Positions 56,444 to 64,000 of a stretch of 64,000 nt of DNA are shown in pieces. How positions within the stretch are numbered: position 1 is the first letter of the stretch; every line of letters starts with the position of its first letter. The stretch comes from Wohlfahrtiimonas chitiniclastica DSM 18708 (lineage in GTDB: Bacteria > Pseudomonadota > Gammaproteobacteria > Cardiobacteriales > Wohlfahrtiimonadaceae), in contig NZ_AQXD01000004.1 in assembly GCF_000375345.1 (NCBI RefSeq), positions 80,794-144,793 of the forward strand, given 5' to 3'. The notes beneath the pieces are model-generated. The model worked only from the letters and a program-made list of their open reading frames with translations. It made no database searches and had not been told where the DNA came from. The position numbers and the translations under genes were made by a program.

Positions 56444-56462
56444 TCAAGTTGAATGAGCAGCC
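56431..56462 (-). terminator. Terminator of the EamA pair
   Basis: GGCTGCTCA / TGAGCAGCC with a 7-base loop, followed on the - strand by T6. It overlaps the broken 5' end of the porin remnant. Confidence 0.8.
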
Positions 56463-56560
56463 ACTGAAATATTTAGAATTTTTTAGATCTCATAAAAAAT
56501 ATTTATGGAAAAAGGGTAAATTTACCTCATGTCATCAATGATATCGCGATGAAAAGATGA

Positions 56561-57412
56561 TCATTTTCGCTTAAAGACCAATAACAAACCACCACTAATA
56601 ATCAAAACAGCACCCATCCAACCCCAAATGCCCAATCGTTCATGCCAAAAGAAGTGGGAGAGCATCGCGCCAAAGACCGCATTGAGATAATAAAATGGCG
56701 CTAAAAGGGATGCATCCGTCATTTGATTGGCCTTTGTCACCCACACTTGCCCAAGCGAGCCAAAAAATCCCATCAGCACAATGATGCCCCAAATGCGTAA
56801 ATCCGTGGGTAAATTAAATTCTGTGAATGCTGCAAAAATCATGGCAGAGATGCAGCCGGTGAAAGAGAAATAAAAGACAATCTCTGAGCTGCCTGCCACT
56901 TTGCTCACACGCTTGATGGCCACCATGGCAAGGGCCACAAAAATGCCCGCAATGATGGGGATAAAAGAGAGGAGGGAAAATTGTGGTTTATCAGTGCTTG
57001 CAAGCATCCATGAGCCGATCATTGCCAAAATAAAGCTTGGAATTAAGACCCATGTGAGTTTTTCTTTGAGCCAAATCGCTGCCAATAATGGTACAAAAAG
57101 CGGCGTCAATGAGCGCAATACTGTGGCATCTGAGAGTGGCAAAACCGCTAAAGAGGTGAAAATTAAAATCATGCCAATTTGCCCAGAAAGGGAGCGAATG
57201 GCATGAAGCGTCAATCGCTTGAATGAGTTTTTCACTTCACCGGTGAGCCAAAAAGCGGGCGCCACCCAAAGAAGTGTGACAAGGTTACGGAAAAAGACGA
57301 TGGTGGCGGTGGATAACTCGCTGCCCAGCCACTTGATGGAACTGTCCATCAGTGCAAAGGCCAATTGTGAGAGCACCACAAACAGGATGCCAACGAGCAC
57401 TTTTTGATTCAT
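56561..57412 (-). CDS. EamA-family (DMT) exporter, second of pair
   Basis: 283 residues, ten predicted membrane helices in two EamA repeats. Segments include LAFALMDSSIKWLGSELSTATIVFFRNLV, with the helix 1 and 2 pattern of EamA permeases, and a C-terminal WMGAVLIISGGLLLVFKRK. Probable metabolite or drug efflux; substrate unknown. RBS AGGATC. It follows the other EamA gene by 44 bases on the same strand and shares its terminator at 56431-56462. Confidence 0.88.
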   Translation of the reverse strand: MNQKVLVGILFVVLSQLAFALMDSSIKWLGSELSTATIVFFRNLVTLLWVAPAFWLTGEVKNSFKRLTLHAIRSLSGQIGMILIFTSLAVLPLSDATVLRSLTPLFVPLLAAIWLKEKLTWVLIPSFILAMIGSWMLASTDKPQFSLLSFIPIIAGIFVALAMVAIKRVSKVAGSSEIVFYFSFTGCISAMIFAAFTEFNLPTDLRIWGIIVLMGFFGSLGQVWVTKANQMTDASLLAPFYYLNAVFGAMLSHFFWHERLGIWGWMGAVLIISGGLLLVFKRK

Positions 57413-57456
57413 GATTGATCCTAACGGTGGAAAAGTTTTTCAGTATAGACCCAAAA

Positions 57457-58398
57457 TCAAACGCGCTTGAGCACTTTAAGCATCGACTCGCCAATGACCA
57501 TAAACATCGCCCCAAAAACCACCACGAAAACGCCAATGTAACCCAAGAGATTTAAATTGGGGTGCGCAAAAATATGGGGCCATAAAGTGGCAAAAAGCTC
57601 AGAAAAACATAGCGTGAAGAGCGGTGTTAAGGTGATGATGGTGCTCACTTTTGACACATCCCAATAGCGCATCGCTTCAGCTAAAGCGCCATAACCGAGC
57701 ACTGTATTGAGTCCGCAATAGAGCAGCAAACAAAGTTGCAATGTGGAGAGATTAAAAATGGCGGAAAAATCGGCAAAGGGCATTAAGAACAGGATGCCAA
57801 GCGCATTGAGGATGAAGAGGATTTGTAGGGAGTTAAACTGTTTGAGGGCAACTTTTTGTGCCATGGCAAATAACACCCATGAAAATGCGGACAAAGCCGC
57901 CAATATCACGCCAAAAGCATAAGCATTGAAAGATGAGATCATTTCGAGCAAATTGCGGTTAAAAAAGAGCAATAATCCTGAAATAAGGATGCTCACGCCA
58001 ATCATTTGCACAATGGAGAGGCGCTCTTTAAAGAAAATCACGCCCGCAAAAAGTAGTCCAACGCTCGATAATTGCATCACGATTTGTGACACCGTTGGCG
58101 TGGTATAACTGAGGGATGCGCTGAATAAAACAAAGTTACCGATGATGCCAAGGGTCAGCACAGATAATAACAAGAGAGATTTTGGGTTTTTCGCGATCGT
58201 TTGAATGGGCAGCGATTTTTTGATGGCAAGGATTGGCCATAAAATGGCCAGCGAGATCACAAAACGATACCAAACCAAAGTCGGTGCATCGAGTGATTGC
58301 ATGATCTCTTTGATGGCGATCGGCACATTGCCCCAAATGAACGCGGTGAATAAGGATAGGAAAAAACCAAGCTTAGCGCTTTTGATGGGAGTGCTCAT
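57457..58398 (-). CDS. EamA-family (DMT) exporter, first of pair
   Basis: About 313 residues with ten membrane helices. LSLFTAFIWGNVPIAIKEIM and APTLVWYRFVISLAILWPILA mark the first repeat; GYGALAEAMRYWDVSKVSTIITLTPL marks the second. Two possible starts: the more upstream ATG coincides with a TATAAT -10, so I use the one at 58396-58398. Tandem EamA genes can form heterodimeric exporters, but homodimers are common too. The substrate is unknown. Confidence 0.87.
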   Translation of the reverse strand: MSTPIKSAKLGFFLSLFTAFIWGNVPIAIKEIMQSLDAPTLVWYRFVISLAILWPILAIKKSLPIQTIAKNPKSLLLLSVLTLGIIGNFVLFSASLSYTTPTVSQIVMQLSSVGLLFAGVIFFKERLSIVQMIGVSILISGLLLFFNRNLLEMISSFNAYAFGVILAALSAFSWVLFAMAQKVALKQFNSLQILFILNALGILFLMPFADFSAIFNLSTLQLCLLLYCGLNTVLGYGALAEAMRYWDVSKVSTIITLTPLFTLCFSELFATLWPHIFAHPNLNLLGYIGVFVVVFGAMFMVIGESMLKVLKRV

Positions 58399-58427
58399 GA
58401 CGGGTGCTCGAAAAATAGGGTGCTTCA

Positions 58428-58456
58428 TTATACGAGCGAAACTTAAGGCGGTCAGT
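58428..58456 (-). promoter_or_regulatory. Likely promoter of the EamA pair
   Basis: On the - strand ACTGAC and TATAAT with 17-bp spacing, 30 bases before the chosen start. Confidence 0.5.
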
Positions 58457-58523
58457 AGGAATCTTTTGAATGAGGTTCTGAGAAATGTTCTATGCAGATT
58501 TCGTCACAAGGTTTGATAAAACA

Positions 58524-58550
58524 AAACCCCAATCAATGATTGGGGTTTTT
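58524..58550. terminator. Terminator of the suf operon
   Basis: AAACCCCAATCA / TGATTGGGGTTT, a long stem with T-rich flanks on both strands; it lies 22 bases after the sufS stop. Confidence 0.85.
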
Positions 58551-58572
58551 ATATCTCTCAGGAAAATTGAAT

Positions 58573-59790
58573 TTAGCTGAACATCTCAATGATTTTCTTT
58601 AAGCCATCGATCAATTGATCCACTTCTTCTTTGGTGTTGTACATGCCAAAGGACATGCGCGCCGTTGCAGGCACACCAAAGCGGCGCATGATGGGTTGAG
58701 CGCAGTGATGACCCACGCGAACCGCAACGCCAAAGTGATCAAGCATCGTGCCAATGTCATGAGGATGCACGCCTTTGACCACAAAAGAGATCACGCCGAC
58801 TTTATTCGGCGCAGTACCGATGATGCGCACTTCAGGAATTTTTGACAATTCTGCAGTGGCATAATCAAGCAGCTCTTTTTCATGGGCAGCGATGTAATCA
58901 AACCCAATCTCTTGGACAAATTTAATCGCCGCTTCAAAGGCAATCACACCTGCAATGTTTGGCGTACCGGCTTCAAACTTATTGGGCAATGGCGCAAATG
59001 TGGTTTTTTCAAATGTCACTTCATCAATCATGTCGCCACCTGTTTGATAAGGCGGCATGGCATTGAGGAGATCTTTTTTACCATACACCACGCCAACGCC
59101 CGTTGGGCCATAGAGTTTGTGGGCAGAAAAGACGTAAAAATCCACATCTAATTGCGACACATTCAAGGGCTCATGCACGATGCCTTGGGCACCATCCACC
59201 AAAATTTTTGCACCCACAGCATGGGCTTTTTGTGTGATGGTGGCAATGTCATTGATGGTGCCAAGCACGTTGGAAATTTGTGTGACGGCCACAATCTTAA
59301 CGCGTTCGGTTAAGTTTGCATCCAAAAATGCCATGTCTAAACTGCCATCATCGAGCACAGGCACCACCAACAAATGGGCACCTTTAAGCTGACAAATCAT
59401 CTGCCAAGGCACGATATTCGCATGGTGCTCCATTTCAGTGATCATCACCTGATCACCTTCTTTAAGCAACAAACCACCTAAACTGTGCGCCACTAAGTTG
59501 ATGCTTTCAGTGGTGCCTTTGGTGAAGATGATTTCACGCGGATCATGGCTGCCGATTAAGTTGCACACCACTTTACGCACATTTTCATAACGCTCGGTGG
59601 ATTCCTGACTGAAGAAGTACACGCCACGATGAATGTTGGCGTAATACTTCTCATAGACATTTTTTTCTGCTTCGATGACACACGTCGGCTTTTGCGCGGA
59701 CGCGCCCGTATCTAAAAATACCACAGGTTTATCGTGAACTTTTTCCGATAAAATCGGAAAGGCTTGGCGAATTGTGTCGATCTTTGACAT
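58573..59790 (-). CDS. sufS: Cysteine desulfurase SufS
   Basis: Takes sulfur from cysteine for iron-sulfur cluster assembly, PLP dependent. 405 residues. The PLP lysine is in FSAHKLYGPTGVGVVYG; the persulfide Cys363 is in RVGHHCAQPIMRRFG, typical of SufS rather than IscS. Last gene of sufR-sufB-sufC-sufD-sufS, 13 bases after sufD. A partner sufE or sufU gene is not present downstream in this window. Confidence 0.96.
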   Translation of the reverse strand: MSKIDTIRQAFPILSEKVHDKPVVFLDTGASAQKPTCVIEAEKNVYEKYYANIHRGVYFFSQESTERYENVRKVVCNLIGSHDPREIIFTKGTTESINLVAHSLGGLLLKEGDQVMITEMEHHANIVPWQMICQLKGAHLLVVPVLDDGSLDMAFLDANLTERVKIVAVTQISNVLGTINDIATITQKAHAVGAKILVDGAQGIVHEPLNVSQLDVDFYVFSAHKLYGPTGVGVVYGKKDLLNAMPPYQTGGDMIDEVTFEKTTFAPLPNKFEAGTPNIAGVIAFEAAIKFVQEIGFDYIAAHEKELLDYATAELSKIPEVRIIGTAPNKVGVISFVVKGVHPHDIGTMLDHFGVAVRVGHHCAQPIMRRFGVPATARMSFGMYNTKEEVDQLIDGLKKIIEMFS

Positions 59791-59803
59791 AAAAAATCCT
59801 CGA

Positions 59804-60901
59804 TTATGCAGGGCGAACTGATGTTAAATCATTTTCCAATTGTTTGTGCATCCACTCTTTGACGGTTTCATGCTCGATCATGCCTAGGAATTCTGCGGCA
59901 TAAGAGAGCAATAACATCGCTTGCGCTTCTTGTAACTCAATCCCGCGTGAGCGAAGATAAAAGAGTGACTCAGGCTCTAAGAAACCAACCGTTGCACCAT
60001 GTGTACAGCGTACGTCATCGGCATAGATTTCTAAGCGTGGAATGGTCATTGCACGGGCTTTATCGCTCAATAAAATGGAGCGTGTGAGCTGATTGGCATC
60101 GGTTTTTTGCGCATCTTGATGCACATTGATCATGCCATCAAAAAGGGCATTGGCATTGTCCGCCAATAGGTTTTTGATGCTTTGCTCACTTGTACAATGT
60201 GGCACTTCATGGTGAAGTGTCATCACGTTTTCAAGCGATTGCTTGCCACTGCCTAAGTTGAGGGCAATGAAATTTGAGTGAGACATTTCACCTTTTAAAT
60301 GCACCGTGATGTCAGAGCGAACCACATCGCCGCCTGCTTGATAATGCAGAATGCTTGTGGCGCTTTCTGCCGCTTGATCGCATTCAAACGCATAAAAACT
60401 TGAGACCATCTCAGGGTTTAAGCTCATTTTCAACCAGTTAAGCGTTGCGGCTTGCCCAACTTTAGCCGCCACTTTCGGGCTGGATAAATATTGACCTTTA
60501 CCCGCTTCGACAAATAAAACCGTGAGTTTAGATTCATCGCCAACTTCTACAGAAATGTCTAGATCAGCGGTGCGTGCACCTTCTTCAGAGACCGTGTAGT
60601 TGTAGATGACAAAAGGTGTCGCAATGTCCGTATTTGGAATCACTTTTAATTGAATCTTACCCTTTTCAAGGGTGATCAATACGCCTTCTGGCACTAAGTT
60701 TTCGTTGAACCATTGTGGGTTCACTTCACCATTGACGACGGTAAGCACAAAGCATTTTTCAGGCATTGTGTGATCCGCTGGCATCAATTGTGGGTAAGCT
60801 GCCACCGCGCCTTGCCATTCGGTCGATAAAACTCGTTTTAAAGGCGTCTCTCTCCAGCGTTCTAAGCGGAGATTATCCGTTAATGTTTGAAGCATGTTCA
60901 A
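59804..60901 (-). CDS. sufD: Fe-S cluster assembly scaffold protein SufD
   Basis: 365 residues, beta-helical partner of SufB in the SufBC2D scaffold. The conserved C-terminal segment LEIYADDVRCTHGATVGFL with its His, and ESLFYLRSRGI, are present. Follows sufC by five bases. Confidence 0.94.
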   Translation of the reverse strand: MNMLQTLTDNLRLERWRETPLKRVLSTEWQGAVAAYPQLMPADHTMPEKCFVLTVVNGEVNPQWFNENLVPEGVLITLEKGKIQLKVIPNTDIATPFVIYNYTVSEEGARTADLDISVEVGDESKLTVLFVEAGKGQYLSSPKVAAKVGQAATLNWLKMSLNPEMVSSFYAFECDQAAESATSILHYQAGGDVVRSDITVHLKGEMSHSNFIALNLGSGKQSLENVMTLHHEVPHCTSEQSIKNLLADNANALFDGMINVHQDAQKTDANQLTRSILLSDKARAMTIPRLEIYADDVRCTHGATVGFLEPESLFYLRSRGIELQEAQAMLLLSYAAEFLGMIEHETVKEWMHKQLENDLTSVRPA

Positions 60902-60906
60902 TTCCT

Positions 60907-61674
60907 TTATTCTTTACGAGAACCGCCTGCATTATCACCGCGGTAAGAGATGTAACCATTTTTTTCTAACTCAAGGGCTAAGGATTTATCACCTGTGGCC
61001 ACAATTTCACCATCGACTAACACGTGAACAACATCCGGTGAAACATAGTTCAATAAACGTTGATAGTGTGTGATGAGCAAGAATGAACGTTGATCATCGC
61101 GAAGTGTGTTGATGCCATCAGAAATCACTTTAAGGGCATCGATGTCTAAGCCTGAATCCGTTTCATCTAACACGATCATGCTCGGTTCAAGCACGAGCAT
61201 TTGTAGGATTTCGTTGCGTTTTTTCTCACCGCCAGAGAAGCCTTCATTCACAAAGCGCTTTAAGAACGCAGGGTCCATTTTGACCTTTTTCATGCGATCT
61301 TGTAAGAATTCATAGAATTCTAATGCGTCCATTTCTTCTTGGCCACGTGCTTTACGAATGCTGTTTACAGCACTTTTCAAAAAGTACATGTTGTTCACGC
61401 CAGGCAATTCAGCCGGGTGCTGGAAGCCTAAAAATAGACCTTTGTGCGCGCGCTCTTCAGGATCTAATTCTAAGATGTTTTCGCCATTTAACCAGATTTC
61501 GCCTTCTAAGATGTCATAGCCATCTTTCCCTGCGATGATGTTCGATAATGTACTTTTACCAGAACCATTTGGCCCCATGATGGCGTGGATTTCGCCCGTT
61601 TTAACAGTTAAGCTCACGCCTTTTAAAATGATGTGATCTTCAACAGCTACTTTTAAATTTTTAATTTCTAACAT
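60907..61674 (-). CDS. sufC: Fe-S cluster assembly ATPase SufC
   Basis: ABC-type ATPase of the SufBCD scaffold. About 255 residues from the ATG at 61672-61674 (MLEIKNLKVAVEDHIILKGV). Walker A GPNGSGKST (34-42), signature FSGGEKKRNEI, Walker B MIVLDETDSGLD with the SufC-specific ETDSGLD. Ten codons of open frame before the ATG are not used. Confidence 0.97.
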   Translation of the reverse strand: MLEIKNLKVAVEDHIILKGVSLTVKTGEIHAIMGPNGSGKSTLSNIIAGKDGYDILEGEIWLNGENILELDPEERAHKGLFLGFQHPAELPGVNNMYFLKSAVNSIRKARGQEEMDALEFYEFLQDRMKKVKMDPAFLKRFVNEGFSGGEKKRNEILQMLVLEPSMIVLDETDSGLDIDALKVISDGINTLRDDQRSFLLITHYQRLLNYVSPDVVHVLVDGEIVATGDKSLALELEKNGYISYRGDNAGGSRKE

Positions 61675-61696
61675 TGCTTTGTTTCCCAATAACGAT

Positions 61697-63145
61697 TTAA
61701 CCAACGCTGCCTTCGAGTTTAAGCTCGATGAGTTTTTGTGCTTCTACGGCAAACTCCATCGGCAACTCTTGGAAAATTTCTTTACAGAAGCCATTCACAA
61801 TCAAGCTGATGGCATCTTCCTGCGACAAACCTCTTTGCTGACAGTAAAACAACTGCTCTTCAGAGATTTTCGAGGTGGAGGCTTCATGCTCAACTTTAGA
61901 TTGTGAGTTACGCACATCAATATAAGGGAAGGTGTGCGCGCCACAACGATCACCCATTAACATGGAGTCACATTGTGAATAGTTATGCGAACCGGTTGCA
62001 CCCGGATTGATGCGCACTTGGCCACGGTAGATATTTTGTGCAGTGCCGGCAGAGATCCCTTTAGAAATGATGGTAGAACGTGTGTTTTTACCAATGTGGA
62101 TCATCTTTGTGCCCGTATCGGCTTGTTGGCAATCACGGGCAACGGCCACAGAATAGAACTCACCGACAGACTCATCACCTTTTAAGATACAGCTTGGGTA
62201 TTTCCATGTGATGGAAGAACCCGTTTCCACTTGTGTCCAAGAGATTTTTGATTTTCTGCCTTGGCATAAACCGCGCTTGGTCACAAAGTTGTAGATGCCG
62301 CCTAAACCATTTTTATCGCCAGGGTACCAGTTTTGGACCGTGGAATATTTGATGTTGGCTTCTTCAAGGGCAATGAGCTCAACAACCGCCGCATGCAATT
62401 GGTTTTCATCGCGCTGAGGTGCTGTACAGCCTTCTAAATAAGAGACATAGCTTTGATCATCTGCAATAATTAATGTGCGTTCAAATTGTCCGGTGTTTGC
62501 CGCATTGATGCGAAAATATGTGGACAATTCCATCGGGCAGCGCACGCCTTTAGGAATGTAAACAAATGAACCATCTGTGAACACCGCAGCATTTAACGCA
62601 GCAAAGAAGTTATCTTTATAAGAAACCACAGTGCCTAAATATTGTTTCACAAGTTCAGGGTATTCTTGTACCGCTTCACTGAATGAACAGAAGATGATGC
62701 CTTGCTCAAGCAATTTGCCTTTATAGCTTGTGGCCACAGATACAGAGTCAAATACTGCATCGACGGCAACACCTGCTAACACTTCTTGCTCTTCTAATGG
62801 AATGCCTAGGCGTTCATAAGTGCGTAATAATTCAGGATCGACTTCATCTAAACTTTTCGGTGCTTCTTCTTTTAACTCAGATAAAGATTTTGGTGCAGAA
62901 TAGTAAGAGATCGCTTGGTAATCAATTGGAGCAATGTTTAGATGCGCCCAATCTGGCATTTCCATCTCAAGCCATGCTGCATACGCTTTTAAGCGATAAT
63001 CTAACAACCATTGTGGTTCTTTTTTCATTGCTGAAATTTTACGAATCACATCTTCATCTAAACCCGGTGGCAAGGTTTCCTGAGGGATTTCTGTGACGAA
63101 TCCGTACGCGTACTCTTCCTCAGTTAATTTGTGAATTTGTTCCAT
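61697..63145 (-). CDS. sufB: Fe-S cluster assembly scaffold protein SufB
   Basis: About 482 residues from the ATG at 63143-63145 ([20 protein letters not shown]); the frame runs further up into sufR and is not used. Conserved segments: [56 protein letters not shown] and [19 protein letters not shown]. Core scaffold on which the cluster is built. 10 bases after sufR. Confidence 0.96.
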   Translation of the reverse strand: MEQIHKLTEEEYAYGFVTEIPQETLPPGLDEDVIRKISAMKKEPQWLLDYRLKAYAAWLEMEMPDWAHLNIAPIDYQAISYYSAPKSLSELKEEAPKSLDEVDPELLRTYERLGIPLEEQEVLAGVAVDAVFDSVSVATSYKGKLLEQGIIFCSFSEAVQEYPELVKQYLGTVVSYKDNFFAALNAAVFTDGSFVYIPKGVRCPMELSTYFRINAANTGQFERTLIIADDQSYVSYLEGCTAPQRDENQLHAAVVELIALEEANIKYSTVQNWYPGDKNGLGGIYNFVTKRGLCQGRKSKISWTQVETGSSITWKYPSCILKGDESVGEFYSVAVARDCQQADTGTKMIHIGKNTRSTIISKGISAGTAQNIYRGQVRINPGATGSHNYSQCDSMLMGDRCGAHTFPYIDVRNSQSKVEHEASTSKISEEQLFYCQQRGLSQEDAISLIVNGFCKEIFQELPMEFAVEAQKLIELKLEGSVG

Positions 63146-63155
63146 AAATAACTCT

Positions 63156-63608
63156 CTAAACAGTAACTTTTGTGATGGGAATGACAACTTCTCTTTGACG
63201 CTCTCTATGAGGCAGTGCTGCCAAAGAAGCCAAGGATATGTTTGAAAATTCACGCAATAGAATTTGATTGATGAGCGCCCAATGGGAGGTGAGTTCACAA
63301 TGCTGTGATCGCTCACAGGCAGAATGATCCCCAACGCAATCATTGATGGACATCGGTCCCTCAATGGCCACTAAAATCTCAAGGAGTGAAATGTCTTCTG
63401 GTTTTTTATTCAAAAGATAACCGCCTTGTGATCCTCTGATGGACGCAAGCAATGATTCTTTGGTGAGAATTTTCAAAATCTTACTGGTGAACGCAGGGCT
63501 CAAATGACACTCACTTGAAATCTGTGAGGCACTTTTTGCATCATCATGTTTAGCTAGGTGGGTCATGATGAGCAGAGCATAATCTGTTTCCCGTGTGATT
63601 TTTAACAT
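63156..63608 (-). CDS. Rrf2-family iron-sulfur regulator of the suf operon (SufR/IscR-like)
   Basis: 150 residues. N-terminal winged helix ([60 protein letters not shown]) and three cluster cysteines Cys91, Cys98 and Cys104 in [14 protein letters not shown], the IscR spacing. Its position as first gene of the suf operon indicates autoregulated sensing of cluster status. It belongs to the SUF-linked branch of Rrf2 rather than the isc operon IscR, judged from context. Confidence 0.93.
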   Translation of the reverse strand: MLKITRETDYALLIMTHLAKHDDAKSASQISSECHLSPAFTSKILKILTKESLLASIRGSQGGYLLNKKPEDISLLEILVAIEGPMSINDCVGDHSACERSQHCELTSHWALINQILLREFSNISLASLAALPHRERQREVVIPITKVTV

Positions 63609-63648
63609 TGAAATTTATAAATTCCCGCTTAAAGATTAAGATGCCAAT

Positions 63649-63694
63649 AATATAGCACTGTTTCCGTTCTATTTGTACTCTAATAATGACAATC
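63649..63694. promoter_or_regulatory. suf operon promoter region with Fur-like box
   Basis: A - strand TATATT (63649-63654) can serve as -10 about 40 bases before sufR, with only a weak -35. ATAGCACTG...TTCTAT (63652-63672) is a partial palindrome that could be an Rrf2-type site. AATAATGACAATC (63682-63694) matches the Fur repeat GATAATGATAATC at 11 of 13 positions. Joint Fe-S and iron control of suf would be expected. Confidence 0.5.
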
Positions 63695-63728
63695 GGGATC
63701 ATTAATAAACGCAATGAGGGCGTGTACT

Positions 63729-63800
63729 ATGTCAACTGCATCGCTTAGAGCATTATATACAAATTCTCTGCGCATAGAAAAAATTGATTGGAGCGGCTAA
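63729..63800 (+). CDS. Possible 23-residue small protein or leader peptide
   Basis: An ATG frame of 23 codons beginning MSTASLRALY, with GAGGG eight bases upstream and 59 bases before the YagU-family start. It lies just after the Fur-like box, so it could be an iron-responsive leader. There is no further support and it may be chance. Confidence 0.3.
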   Translation: MSTASLRALYTNSLRIEKIDWSG

Positions 63801-63859
63801 AAAAGAGGCGCAATAATAATGAGGCAACATCATTAACGATGAATAATCAGGAGAATCCT

Positions 63860-64000
63860 ATGAAAAATTGTGATGTGTTACGCAACAAAACCAATCAAAA
63901 AGTGATCATCTGGACAACATTGGTGGGTGGCTTTATGAGCTCTTTGGTGAAATGGGGCTCGGAAGTGAACATGCCGCCGCGCATGCCTGGAGAAATCTCA
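63860..64000 (+). CDS. YagU-family (DUF1440) inner-membrane protein, partial
   Basis: Only the first 47 residues are in the window. After MKNCDVLRNKTNQKV comes a hydrophobic stretch (IIWTTLVGGFMSSLVKWGSE) and VNMPPRMP. The pattern VKWGxEVxxPPR matches YagU-family proteins, which are linked to acid tolerance in E. coli. Start supported by CAGGAG. Divergent from the suf operon. Confidence 0.7.
   Translation, partial: MKNCDVLRNKTNQKVIIWTTLVGGFMSSLVKWGSEVNMPPRMPGEIS

Noticed and set aside
63146..63364. 73-codon extension of sufB
   Set aside because: It is the out-of-frame shadow of the sufR 3' half.

Overview
This window looks like chromosomal DNA of a low-GC gammaproteobacterium. The evidence is a metY-rimP-nusA-infB-rbfA-truB locus, a yibN-grxC-secB locus, Lol lipoprotein transport, LptM, PBP1C with a bacterial alpha-2-macroglobulin, and TmcA. 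Gene content and base composition would fit the Cardiobacteriales / Wohlfahrtiimonas-Ignatzschineria neighbourhood, but that placement is inference. I see no prophage, IS element, CRISPR array or plasmid module; almost all of it is core housekeeping.

Left part (0-30 kb): a CoA-disulfide-reductase-like tail, a periplasmic alpha-2-macroglobulin, catalase, PBP1C, a FUSC-type membrane transporter with a GNAT enzyme, aroA with an isolated pseudopilin, bioB under a BirA-type operator, an isolated HEPN protein, clpB with a heat-shock-type promoter, a cold-shock protein, folK, an MFS transporter, ZinT, an M48 lipoprotein peptidase, an ansA-lptM-lysA-queA run, two tandem tRNA-Lys genes, tmcA, tRNA-Thr, an EEP-family enzyme, rdgB and an amino-acid binding protein.

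Middle (30.1-30.95 kb): an 840-bp AT-rich gene-free region carries seven perfect DnaA boxes, four more that fit TTATNCACA, and several degenerate ones. It is built from two diverged direct copies of one ~200-bp module offset by 430 bp. Each copy has a TATATATATA tract, an ATGATGAT motif, a lone box, and then a five-box array with 11-12-12-12 bp phasing. This is the most striking structure in the window and is a strong candidate for the chromosomal replication origin. Smaller relatives of its box pairs occur upstream of katA (5.28 kb) and clpB (17.93 kb).

Right part (31-64 kb): an Hpt-like protein, an extremely acidic small protein and a PotD-like binding protein, then initiator tRNA and the rimP-truB translation operon. 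Next come eno, pyrB, gltA, zinc-free L31, rho, and a holA-scpB-lol-lol-lolD-dedA run. These are followed by yibN-grxC-secB, a Sel1/TPR secreted protein with a DUF421 protein, a 5'-truncated porin pseudogene, two EamA exporters, and the iron-sulfur operon sufR-sufBCDS with Fur-like control. The window ends inside a YagU-family gene.
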